DNA from: JBNJGT01 sp051819765
GTDB taxonomy: Archaea > Nanobdellota > Nanobdellia > Woesearchaeales > JACJVW01
Reading direction: 5' to 3'
DNA: 45,212 nucleotides
NCBI GenBank assembly: GCA_051819765.1
Contig: JBNJGT010000005.1
Span: 1 to 45,212 of the forward strand
Shown here in pieces: positions 1 to 7,164 of the stretch (its first letter is position 1; the number at the start of each line of letters is the position of its first letter). The notes beneath the pieces are model-generated. The model was given only the letters and a program-made list of their open reading frames with translations. It did no database searches and was not told the origin of the DNA. The position numbers and the translations under genes were made by a program.

Positions 1-1
1 C

Positions 2-175
2 AATAATGGTATATATCCGGATGCTAAGCATCTGGTGAACGACCGGATAGATGAATGTCGTAAAGCCTTTTTAGTGGGGATTTTTTCCCCGCTTTCCCCT
101 AACAAGCAGGGGGAGAGGAGGAAAAAATCTGTAGGACAGAGCAATAGCTTTGTGCTGAAACGAGCTATAAAATAG
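2..175 (+). CDS. possible 3' end of an upstream gene (partial)
   Basis: This is the only frame open from the window edge, running 57 codons to a TAG at 173-175. The first residues (NNGIYPDAKHLVNDRIDECR) look like ordinary protein, but the rest crosses two GC-rich hairpins and becomes low-quality sequence. A real gene may therefore have been extended or disrupted here, or the whole frame may be chance. I do not recognise the product. The stop lies inside the TATA region of the next gene. Confidence 0.25.
   Translation, partial: NNGIYPDAKHLVNDRIDECRKAFLVGIFSPLSPNKQGERRKKSVGQSNSFVLKRAIK
74..112. repeat. two adjacent hairpins
   Basis: Two inverted repeats sit side by side. The first pairs GTGGGGA (74-80) with TCCCCGC (86-92) around a T-rich loop. 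The second pairs CCCCT (96-100) with AGGGG (108-112) around a seven-base loop. They could terminate transcription from the left, or be part of a small dispersed repeat. No other copy is visible in the window. Confidence 0.45.
165..173 (+). promoter_or_regulatory. TATA box of the PAS/DUF835 regulator gene
   Basis: CTATAAAAT is centred about 22 bp before the ATG at 191, the spacing expected for an archaeal leaderless transcript. There is no Shine-Dalgarno sequence in between. Confidence 0.55.
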
Positions 176-190
176 CGAGGTTAAACATAG

Positions 191-1996
191 ATGAATTCCT
201 ACCCGGAGTGTTTCAAGGGGCTCCCCATTCCCCTCTTTGTCATTGACAACACCCATACTGTAACCTTCTGGAACACCTATTGTGAAAAGCTCACCGGCGT
301 CCCCGCAAAACAAGTCATAGGCAAAACCGTTGATTCCCGGTTGTTCTACCCCATGCAACCCCAACGCCCACTCCTGTGCAATCTCATCCTCAATCGGGAC
401 CACGAAGGCCTCAGGAAATATTACGACGGCAAGAACCTCTCCAAGAAGCGGCTTGCAAAAAAGATCGTGTATGCCGCCTCTGACAAGCTCTGGCTCAAGG
501 ACAGCTACAAGCATGTCTATTTTACCGCGAGCACCATCCTAGACTCCAACCGGCAACCAAAGGGCGCCCTCACAACCATCCAGGATATCACCGGCATTGT
601 CAGGCTCTCCAAGGACCTCCATGAATCCCAGAAGCGGTACACCCGCATCTTTGAGAATATCCAGGAGATCTACTATGAGACTGACTACCAGGGCCGCATC
701 ATCTCAGTAAGCCCTTCGGTCTCTACGCTCGGGTTTGCACCAGAAGACATTATCGGCAAGGATGTGACCGCGTTTTACCAGGATCCGAAAAAACGAAACG
801 AGTTCCTCAAAACCATACGCAGGGAAAAGCACGTGACCGATTATGAGATCACCTTCGGCCACCAGAACAAGACACTTGATGTATCAATCTCAGCCAGCCT
901 CATTCAACACAACAGCAAGAGCTACATCGTGGGGAGCCTCAGGGACATCACTGCCAGGAAGCAGACCGAGAAGAAGCTCCTCCAGACCGAGGAGTTGCTC
1001 TCCAACGTCATCAACAGCGCCTCAGAGATCATTGTATCCGTTGATAAGGAAGGGTACGTCAATACCTGCAACCGGACCTTTGAGCACGAGATAGGCATCA
1101 AACGCAGGTACCTGATGGGAAAGAATATCTTCACAGATAAGTTACCCGAGAGCATTTCCCCCCTGGTTACCCTCCTCAAGGAAGCCCTTCAATCCAAACG
1201 GGCCGTCAACACCGACCATCACATCAATGACACCACCGGCAAGAAGCTCTTCCTCTCCTCCAGCGGCACCCTCATCCGCTACAGGCACGAGATAACCGGA
1301 GCAGTGCTGGTGAGTCGGAAACAGGGAGGCCAGAGCACTGACATCCAGCTTAAGGAAGGAACCGCCTACATCAGTTTTGATAATACCCTCGACAAACTGC
1401 TCAACCTCATGCAGTCCCACGAATGCCAGCCCCTCATCATAGGACGGGAGAAGCTAAGCACCCCCCTCTCCCCCGATTATCTCCTGCTGAGCACCCCCGC
1501 CTCAACTGCAGAACTCCTCAACAACACCTTAAAACAGCTCCAGGATAAGGCAGCCAAACCCCGCACCATCCTCCTCACCCGCCTGGACTTCCTGTACCTC
1601 ATGTACGGCTTCAGCAAGATGATGCAGTTCCTCTACCGGGTAAACGACATCACCCGCAAGAATGGCTGCATTTGCCTCATCCACGCAATCCCCGGGTGCT
1701 TCTCCGAACAGCAGCAGCTCCTGCTCACCCAGGAATTCAGGAAACTTGACAAGATTCCCTCCCGCCACTTCTGCATGGATGAGAGACTCTACCAGGTCCT
1801 TGAATTCATCCACAAGAAGAATTCCTTTCACCAGTCTGTCCACTACGGTATGATAACCGCCCAATTCAGTGTCTCGCGGCTCACCACCAAGAAATGGATC
1901 GACAGCCTCCTTGCCCTCAACCTGGTGAGAGTACAACAGAAGGGCCGCCTCAAGGAGATCAAGATCACGGGCCAGGGCCGATCAGCCTTGACTTAA
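191..1996 (+). CDS. PAS-domain sensor with DUF835 and C-terminal winged helix
   Basis: This 601-residue soluble protein reads as a one-component sensor-regulator. Three PAS-like segments occupy about residues 1-125, 150-250 and 265-375; the second and third begin after coiled stretches of the HESQKRY and TEKKLLQTEELL type. A DUF835-like region follows (about 390-540, containing TRLDFLYLMYGFSKMMQFLY). The last 60 residues form a winged-helix-like segment (SVSRLTTKKWIDSLLALNLV) that could bind DNA. There is no histidine kinase core. It stands directly upstream of, and in the same direction as, the DPOR-like operon, so it may regulate it. The ligand is unknown. A paralogue with the same architecture lies at 23960-25690. 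The domain calls are from motif reading; the regulatory role is inference. Confidence 0.8.
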   Translation: MNSYPECFKGLPIPLFVIDNTHTVTFWNTYCEKLTGVPAKQVIGKTVDSRLFYPMQPQRPLLCNLILNRDHEGLRKYYDGKNLSKKRLAKKIVYAASDKLWLKDSYKHVYFTASTILDSNRQPKGALTTIQDITGIVRLSKDLHESQKRYTRIFENIQEIYYETDYQGRIISVSPSVSTLGFAPEDIIGKDVTAFYQDPKKRNEFLKTIRREKHVTDYEITFGHQNKTLDVSISASLIQHNSKSYIVGSLRDITARKQTEKKLLQTEELLSNVINSASEIIVSVDKEGYVNTCNRTFEHEIGIKRRYLMGKNIFTDKLPESISPLVTLLKEALQSKRAVNTDHHINDTTGKKLFLSSSGTLIRYRHEITGAVLVSRKQGGQSTDIQLKEGTAYISFDNTLDKLLNLMQSHECQPLIIGREKLSTPLSPDYLLLSTPASTAELLNNTLKQLQDKAAKPRTILLTRLDFLYLMYGFSKMMQFLYRVNDITRKNGCICLIHAIPGCFSEQQQLLLTQEFRKLDKIPSRHFCMDERLYQVLEFIHKKNSFHQSVHYGMITAQFSVSRLTTKKWIDSLLALNLVRVQQKGRLKEIKITGQGRSALT

Positions 1997-2022
1997 CAGA
2001 TTCTTTACATGTTCGAAACATA

Positions 2023-2060
2023 TCTCTATATACCCTCAGCAGAGAAGGTGAACCGAGGTG
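2023..2060 (+). promoter_or_regulatory. promoter and Shine-Dalgarno of the V4R/DPOR-like operon
   Basis: A TATA-like CTCTATATACC lies at about 2023-2033 and would start transcription near 2053. GAGGTG at 2055-2060 sits 5 nt before the ATG at 2066. This supports 2066 as the start rather than the upstream in-frame ATG at 2009, and gives the operon its own promoter separate from the PAS gene. Confidence 0.55.
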
Positions 2061-2065
2061 TAAAT

Positions 2066-2596
2066 ATGTCAGAAATGGATTTATCAAATGTAAACCTGGG
2101 TATGCTGGGTGACGTGAACCAGCGAGCAACCCTTGGCAATGAGACATCGCTCGTAACCTACAGGCTCGTGCGCCTGATTGCCATGAACCTGCTCGAGCAA
2201 CAGGGTGGTGAGACCACCACTGGTGAGGCCGACAACCAGGTATACGAGACAGGCACCATGCTGGGCGCCCTCATCTACCGAGGACTGATCAAATCTGCCG
2301 ACAATCTGGAGGATTTCGCAACCAAGGTGTCAAACCTGCTCAAGGACCTGAAGATTGGCATCCTCACCATGGAAGAGGCGGACACAGAGGGCGAGCTGTA
2401 CCTGCGCCTGCGGGTTGATGAATGCTGCAGCTGCTCAGGCACCCCCAACGCCGGCAAGCCCATCTGTCACATGGAAGGCGGACTCATCAGCGGCCTGGTC
2501 GGTGAATTCCTCCACCAAGGTGTCCAGACCAAAGAGATCAAGTGCTGGGGACTTGGCGACAAGACCTGCGTGTTTGAGGTAACCCCCGCTAAATAG
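2066..2596 (+). CDS. V4R (4-vinyl reductase / BchJ-like) domain protein
   Basis: The 176-residue product is essentially one V4R domain. Diagnostic features are the C-terminal cysteine pattern (DECCSCSG, then ICHMEGG, then EIKCWGLGDKTC) and the glycine-rich GGLISGLVGEF segment. V4R domains occur in BchJ, a protein linked to bacteriochlorophyll synthesis, and in archaeal and bacterial sensors that bind small hydrophobic ligands. BchJ is no longer regarded as the vinyl reductase itself and is better viewed as a binding protein. Here the gene precedes homologues of all three DPOR subunits by 29 bp. An inferred role is binding or delivering a tetrapyrrole-like substrate, or sensing it. The cysteines could bind zinc. 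The start is chosen on the GAGGTG sequence. Confidence 0.8.
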   Translation: MSEMDLSNVNLGMLGDVNQRATLGNETSLVTYRLVRLIAMNLLEQQGGETTTGEADNQVYETGTMLGALIYRGLIKSADNLEDFATKVSNLLKDLKIGILTMEEADTEGELYLRLRVDECCSCSGTPNAGKPICHMEGGLISGLVGEFLHQGVQTKEIKCWGLGDKTCVFEVTPAK

Positions 2597-2625
2597 AATC
2601 TTTTTGATGCGCGCACAGGGAAAGC

Positions 2626-3411
2626 ATGACTCTCAAGATTGCGATCTACGGGAAAGGAGGGATCGGAAAAAGCACCATCTGCAGCAACCTAAGCGTTGCG
2701 CTTGCCAGGCGAGGCTATTCGGTCCTGCAGGTCGGATGCGACCCCAAGCATGACAGCACCTATACCCTGTGCGGCCGCTTCATCCCCACAGTGATAGATA
2801 CTCTGAATGAGAAGGATTTTGAGTATGGGGCAGTGGATGTCTCGGAAGTGGTGGTGCAAGGGAAAGACGGTGTGGCAGCGGTTGAGACCGGGGGGCCTAC
2901 CCCTGGCAGCGGCTGCGGTGGGTTTGCCATAGCCCAGGGCATCAAACTGCTCAAGGATTTGTCCTGTTTTGAGACCCATGACATCGTGATCTTTGATGTG
3001 CTGGGAGATATCGTATGCGGCGGGTTTACCGTACCCATGAAAGAGGCCGCGACGGTCTACATTGTGACCAGCGATGACCTTGACAGCCTGTTTGCCGCAA
3101 ACCGTATCAATTCAGCGGTGCACAACATGCACTCGCGCACGGGCGTGGACCTGGGAGGGATCATCGCCAACCGATACGATGACCTGGAGGCGATCCAAGC
3201 CTTCGTATCACGGATCAACGCCCGCATCATCGGGGCAGTCCCCCGCAACGATGTGGTCAGAAGCTCCAAGTTCCAGGCACAGACACTCTTTGAGCTGGAC
3301 TGCCTGACTGATATCTTTGACGGCATGGTTGCAAGCATTGTTGCCCAGGAGGGCACAGGCGATACAACAACAATTAGCGACAGTGAGTTTTTCGAAAGAA
3401 GTGTACGATGA
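2626..3411 (+). CDS. BchL/ChlL-like nitrogenase-family reductase ATPase
   Basis: This 261-residue NifH-superfamily protein would hydrolyse ATP and pass electrons from a [4Fe-4S] cluster to the BchN/BchB-like partners. The P-loop GKGGIGKST is at residues 10-18, and the two cluster ligands expected for the homodimer are present as Cys97 (GSGCGGF) and Cys131 (DIVCGGF). Several signatures are BchL-type rather than NifH, BchX or CfbC type: CDPKHDST where NifH has CDPKADST, PTVIDTLNEKDF, and CGGF where NifH, BchX and CfbC have CAGRG, so the NifH Arg100 region is absent. The C-terminus is ordinary. It overlaps the next gene by ATGA. The family assignment is firm; the substrate reduced by the complex is not known. 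Confidence 0.92.
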   Translation: MTLKIAIYGKGGIGKSTICSNLSVALARRGYSVLQVGCDPKHDSTYTLCGRFIPTVIDTLNEKDFEYGAVDVSEVVVQGKDGVAAVETGGPTPGSGCGGFAIAQGIKLLKDLSCFETHDIVIFDVLGDIVCGGFTVPMKEAATVYIVTSDDLDSLFAANRINSAVHNMHSRTGVDLGGIIANRYDDLEAIQAFVSRINARIIGAVPRNDVVRSSKFQAQTLFELDCLTDIFDGMVASIVAQEGTGDTTTISDSEFFERSVR

Positions 3412-4520
3412 AGGGCTGTTATCCGAGTTTCTGTTCCCTAGGTGCCATCACCTGGCTTTCTGAGCGTATCCCGGATGCCTATTTCATTGTGGTGGGGACT
3501 GAGACCTGCAGCCATTTCTTGTCAGTCACAGTGCACCCCTATCGATTCCCGCGGGCGGAGTTTACAACCCTCGTCCTCGAAGAACGGGATGTGAGTCTTG
3601 GCAATTACGAGGAATCCCTGATGGACCTTATCCAGGGGCTGCATACTGAGTTTGCCGGTAAGACCGTCTTTCTCCTGAACACCTGTGCCACCCGGATACT
3701 GCAGCTCGATATCGGGTCAGTGGTCAGGCGGTTGAATGAATCCTACCCCGAACGCTTCTACAACGTGAAGACCAGCGGATTGACCACAGCCTACACTGAA
3801 GGTGAGGACCTGCTGGTGGAGTCTTACCTGCGGACGCTCCCGGTCCGTGATGGATGCGGCCGGGCCGTGTTTCTGGGGGTGGTTGACGATGAGATACAAC
3901 GGGAGATCACTGCACAGGTTGATGCTGAGTGCCTATTTCTCCCTGAGTTCACCACAGACCTGGAATTACGCACCAAAGACACCTTCATCCCTATCCACCC
4001 CTACCTGGGGCATTCGACGACCTATCTGCGACGACAGGGGCTGATGGTGCTTGACGCAGGTACACCCGTGGGGACGGTGCTTACGAATGACTTCTATGGC
4101 ACAATCGCTCACCAGTTCGGGACAGAACACACCCCCCTTGCAGGTGATGAGCCACTCAGGGGAGACTATGCCCTCATGGCTGATAACCTGTATGAGCCCG
4201 CACTCGCAGAGTATATCTTCCGGAACGGGGGGAATGTGGTATATGCGAGCACACCGGGGCCCAACGGTTCCCTGACTGCCTCACCGGATAGTCTGGAGGA
4301 GCTGGAGCATCTCTTCACACGCCCTGTTGATGTGGTCATCTGTCCAAATGAGTATGCCGGGCTGCTCAATAAGCGGGGCATCGCAACCATCTGGTCCCTC
4401 AAGTTCCTGAACGGCAATATCTACGGGTACTGCGGGGCCCAGCGCCTGCACAGCATATTTGATCACCCGGAATCACGTCGCCAAAGCCATGGAAAATCAT
4501 ATGAGGACCTTGTCAAATGA
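3408..4520 (+). CDS. BchN/ChlN-like catalytic subunit
   Basis: The 370-residue protein matches the N subunit of dark-operative protochlorophyllide reductase. The N-terminus aligns with the BchN cluster region: CYPSFCSLGAITWL, then VVGTETCSHFL, then LLNTCATRILQLD. Cys9, Cys34 and Cys93 keep nearly the spacing of the three BchN cluster ligands (26, 51 and 112 in Rhodobacter numbering). Cys4 is additional. The protein begins immediately before the first ligand, so it lacks the N-terminal extension of photosynthetic BchN and is shorter overall. It overlaps its neighbours by ATGA on both sides, implying coupled translation and stoichiometric assembly with the BchL-like and BchB-like proteins. It should form a heterotetramer with the latter, which is inference from the family. 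Confidence 0.88.
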   Translation: MKGCYPSFCSLGAITWLSERIPDAYFIVVGTETCSHFLSVTVHPYRFPRAEFTTLVLEERDVSLGNYEESLMDLIQGLHTEFAGKTVFLLNTCATRILQLDIGSVVRRLNESYPERFYNVKTSGLTTAYTEGEDLLVESYLRTLPVRDGCGRAVFLGVVDDEIQREITAQVDAECLFLPEFTTDLELRTKDTFIPIHPYLGHSTTYLRRQGLMVLDAGTPVGTVLTNDFYGTIAHQFGTEHTPLAGDEPLRGDYALMADNLYEPALAEYIFRNGGNVVYASTPGPNGSLTASPDSLEELEHLFTRPVDVVICPNEYAGLLNKRGIATIWSLKFLNGNIYGYCGAQRLHSIFDHPESRRQSHGKSYEDLVK

Positions 4521-5695
4521 AGCTGCGAAAGCGCTCCTATGAGGGTCCAGCCGAATATGGCGCCTTTCGGATCATTGCCTCTCTTCGGGATGCTGTGCTC
4601 CTGGTCTGCGGGATGCGCAATGAATCCTATCCCGGGGCCATGGAGGTCATCCGGGGCCAGACCGACCATCTGCCTCGCCTTTTTACCACCTGCCTGGGGG
4701 AGAAGGATATCAATATGGGGTTTGAGGATCGGCTCAGGGAATCCTTGGAGAGAGTAAGGCGCCTGCATCCCTCCAAGGAGATCTTTGTGACCCTCACCCA
4801 GTCAACCCAACTCTTGCAACCCAACCTCAGCGGCCGGGTGCTTGGTATCAATCCCTATTCCCAGTGTGAGTACGGGGCATGCCAGCAGACCCTGCTCCAG
4901 CTCTATCAGGAGAGCCAGGCTGTGAGGGGACCGGGTGGGGACGTGAATATCCTAGGTCCAGCACATCTGGGCTTTCGCTACCAGGATGATTTGGGTAATA
5001 TGCGGGCACTGCTCGATGCCTTCGGCATTACCGTAAATCTCGTCTATCCCCTGGATGCTGCGGTGTCTGATATAGGGCAGGCGCGCAGGGCAAAGGGCAA
5101 CATCTGCTTGCCGGTGGAAACGTGCCTGGCATTGGCCAGGCAGCTTGAGGCCGACCATGGCCAACCGACCCTGTTGCTGCCGCCGGTGGGCCTGGAACAG
5201 ACCATGGCCTATGTGACGCGCCTGTGCCACATGACGGGAAAACCTGCGCCTTCATTCAGCGACCTCCAGCACGAATATGATACCTTGTTTGCGGGCCTGA
5301 AGGGTGACGGACAGCGCATAGTACTGGCAGGCGATGCCAGCCATATCATTCCCTTGGGGGATGCCCTTTCGCAGCTGAATTATTCGGTGGTCCGTATCTG
5401 CCATTCGTCTGTGCCCGTGGAGGCGGATGTCCATCAGACCGATGATGCGTTCCAGATTGCAAGAATCGCCCAAAAGGTGAAGCCCTCGATGATCCTTGGC
5501 ACCCAGCATGAGATGCCCCTTGCGCGCATGCTCGGCACCAGATTTGCCATGGTTTCTGGCCCGGGTCAAACCCGCCAGGGCGCATTTGCCAATCAGTCAT
5601 TCATAGGACAAAAAGGATTTTGTAATCTTGCGACACTATGCAAGGAAATCAACGCTTGCGCACCCCTGCATGGCACACAACCAAAATATTTTTAA
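4517..5695 (+). CDS. BchB/ChlB-like catalytic subunit, short form with Glu36
   Basis: This 392-residue protein is the B-type partner. Residues 1-38 align without gaps to BchB/ChlB (GPAEYGAFRIIASLRD corresponds to the GPAHIGTLRVASSF region). In photosynthetic DPOR Asp36 is the fourth ligand of the NB cluster; here position 36 is Glu, with Cys31 close by. The GDASH motif at 272-276 corresponds to GDATH of BchB, placing an Asp at 273 where the presumed catalytic Asp274 lies. The protein stops about 120 residues short of photosynthetic BchB and lacks its C-terminal domain. It is the last gene of the operon; its stop codon lies within the TATA region of the following ribosomal operon. I consider a DPOR-like reductase acting on an unidentified tetrapyrrole the best call; another nitrogenase-like activity is possible. 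Confidence 0.85.
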   Translation: MKLRKRSYEGPAEYGAFRIIASLRDAVLLVCGMRNESYPGAMEVIRGQTDHLPRLFTTCLGEKDINMGFEDRLRESLERVRRLHPSKEIFVTLTQSTQLLQPNLSGRVLGINPYSQCEYGACQQTLLQLYQESQAVRGPGGDVNILGPAHLGFRYQDDLGNMRALLDAFGITVNLVYPLDAAVSDIGQARRAKGNICLPVETCLALARQLEADHGQPTLLLPPVGLEQTMAYVTRLCHMTGKPAPSFSDLQHEYDTLFAGLKGDGQRIVLAGDASHIIPLGDALSQLNYSVVRICHSSVPVEADVHQTDDAFQIARIAQKVKPSMILGTQHEMPLARMLGTRFAMVSGPGQTRQGAFANQSFIGQKGFCNLATLCKEINACAPLHGTQPKYF

Positions 5696-5779
5696 AGGAA
5701 CCCAATTTCTCCAAGATAAACCCGAGTTTCACCATGAAGCGCCTCGAGGGTTAGGCTTCATTCTCCGGGTAGTGTTAAA
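5689..5779 (+). promoter_or_regulatory. promoter and hairpin leader of the ribosomal protein operon
   Basis: TTTTTAAAGG at 5689-5698 is a good TATA box and contains the stop codon of the preceding gene. Transcription would begin near 5719, giving an unusually long leader of about 60 nt for this window. The leader contains an inverted repeat, GAAGC (5736-5740) with GCTTC (5755-5759), enclosing the palindrome CCTCGAGG. It could be a site for autogenous control by a ribosomal protein, but this is speculation. Confidence 0.5.
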
Positions 5780-6232
5780 ATGGCAGAAAAAAAACGAAAG
5801 CAATTGGTACGGATCATGAACACCGACTTGAAAGGTGAAAAAGATATCTACACTGCTCTCACCTCCATCAAAGGTGTAAGCTTCATGTTTTCAAACGCAG
5901 CCCTCAAGGCTGCAGGAATCAACGGACGTCGCCTTACAGGAGACCTGTCCGACGCCGAGGTTGAGCAGCTCAACAGCATCATCAAGAGCCCGTTGGGTCA
6001 CATCCCAGAGATGCTCTTCAACAGGCGAAGCGACCCTGAGACTGGCGAGGATCGACACCTTGCATCAACTGATGTCAAGTATGTGCAGTCAAACGATCTC
6101 AAATTTTTGCAGAAGATCAAGACCTACCGTGGACTACGTGCGGCAGCTGGACTGACCACACGCGGGCAACGGACCAAGTCAAACTTCAGGAGCAAGCGAA
6201 GCAAGACAATAGGAGTGAAACGTAAGAAATAG
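5780..6232 (+). CDS. rps13: 30S ribosomal protein uS13
   Basis: The 150-residue protein has the uS13 arrangement: an N-terminal helix-two-turn-helix region (YTALTSIKGVSFMFSNAALKAAGI) and a C-terminal basic tail (TYRGLRAAAGLTTRGQRTKSN followed by KRSKTIGVKRKK). It sits at the head of the small-subunit ribosomal assembly region and contacts 16S rRNA in the 30S head and the P-site tRNA. The first gene of a conserved archaeal cluster, it is followed 9 bp later by uS4. Nothing is unusual in the protein itself. Confidence 0.97.
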   Translation: MAEKKRKQLVRIMNTDLKGEKDIYTALTSIKGVSFMFSNAALKAAGINGRRLTGDLSDAEVEQLNSIIKSPLGHIPEMLFNRRSDPETGEDRHLASTDVKYVQSNDLKFLQKIKTYRGLRAAAGLTTRGQRTKSNFRSKRSKTIGVKRKK

Positions 6233-6241
6233 GTGTACATA

Positions 6242-6763
6242 ATGGGCGACCCAAGAAGGCACAGAAAAAAATTCTCAAAACCATCCCATCCATGGCAAAA
6301 ACAAAGGCTAGAGGAAGAAGCCGCACACATCAAAGGATATGGCCTCAAGAACAAAAAGGAAGTGTGGAAAGCAAAAGCAAAGCTTCGTCACTTCGCAAAC
6401 CTTGCAAAAAAGCTTGTACGAGAATCCGACAAGGAATCCATCAAAGAGAGTGAACAGCTTGTCCAGAAACTTTACAAGATGGGCTTGCTCTCAGAGAACG
6501 GCACCATAAACGATATCCTCTCACTCTCTGAAAAGGATATATTCGAACGGCGCTTACAGACAGTTGTCGTACGAAAAGGCCTTGCAAAAACCCTTAAGCA
6601 GGCACGCCAGTTCATAACCCATGGACACATCACAGTGAACGAGAAAAGTATGCGTGTCCCGTCTTATCTGGTCCGCATCGACGAGGATGTTGGTTTTGCC
6701 GATCGATCAAGTCTCAAGAGTGAAGAGCATCCTGAACGCACAGTTGAAATCAAAGAAGAATAA
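6242..6763 (+). CDS. rps4: 30S ribosomal protein uS4
   Basis: This 173-residue protein is archaeal uS4, a primary 16S rRNA-binding protein. It starts MGDPRRHRKKFSKPSHPW, as archaeal and eukaryotic uS4/uS9-type N-termini do, and carries the S4 RNA-binding domain at about residues 100-150 (RRLQTVVVRKGLAKTLKQAR, then HGHITVNEKSMRVPSYLV). The ATG at 6242 is preferred over an in-frame GTG at 6233. It lies between uS13 and uS11 in the standard order; the uS11 gene begins 2 bp after the stop. Confidence 0.97.
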   Translation: MGDPRRHRKKFSKPSHPWQKQRLEEEAAHIKGYGLKNKKEVWKAKAKLRHFANLAKKLVRESDKESIKESEQLVQKLYKMGLLSENGTINDILSLSEKDIFERRLQTVVVRKGLAKTLKQARQFITHGHITVNEKSMRVPSYLVRIDEDVGFADRSSLKSEEHPERTVEIKEE

Positions 6764-6765
6764 AA

Positions 6766-7164
6766 ATGGCACGCAAAGAAACACGATGGGGAATTGCGCA
6801 CATCTACGCATCATACAACAATACGATCATCCATGTGACAGATATAACCGGAACAGAGACCATTGCCAAAGCCAGTGGCGGCATGGTTGTGAAAGCTGAC
6901 CGTATGGAATCAAGCCCCACTGCAGCCATGATGGCTGCAAAAAAAGCAGCAGAAGGCACCCTCGAGAAGGGAGTGACCGGCATCCACGTGAAGATCAGGG
7001 CGCCTGGCGGCCACAATGGCCCGAACAATCCAGGACCGGGTGCGCAGGCAGCAATCAGGGCACTTTCCCGAACAGGCCTAAGGATAGGCACTATCGAAGA
7101 TGTGACCACAGTCCCGCATGATGGCTGCAAGAAAAAAGGAGGCAAGCGTGGGAGGCGAGTATGA
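6766..7164 (+). CDS. rps11: 30S ribosomal protein uS11
   Basis: The 132-residue product shows the uS11 landmarks: WGIAHIYASYNNTIIHVTD near the N-terminus, the conserved IRAPGGHNGPNNPGPGAQAA loop, and the C-terminal VTTVPHDGCKKKGGKRGRR. It binds 16S rRNA on the platform of the small subunit. The stop codon overlaps the rpoD start by ATGA, so the two are probably translationally coupled. Confidence 0.98.
   Translation: MARKETRWGIAHIYASYNNTIIHVTDITGTETIAKASGGMVVKADRMESSPTAAMMAAKKAAEGTLEKGVTGIHVKIRAPGGHNGPNNPGPGAQAAIRALSRTGLRIGTIEDVTTVPHDGCKKKGGKRGRRV

Noticed and set aside
71..514. Minus-strand open frame antisense to the PAS gene
   Set aside because: It is a shadow of the PAS coding sequence and runs into the hairpin region without any recognisable protein features.
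2009..2065. Upstream ATG as the start of the V4R gene
   Set aside because: It lies upstream of the TATA box, and the ATG at 2066 has a good GAGGTG sequence 5 nt before it.
2066..2596. Calling the V4R protein a 4-vinyl reductase enzyme
   Set aside because: V4R is a ligand-binding domain; BchJ is not the catalytic vinyl reductase, and no redox cofactor motif is visible.
2626..3411. Nitrogenase iron protein NifH or CfbC
   Set aside because: BchL-specific motifs (CDPKHDST, CGGF after the first ligand Cys, PTVIDTLNEKD) are present and the NifH/BchX/CfbC CAGRG motif is absent.
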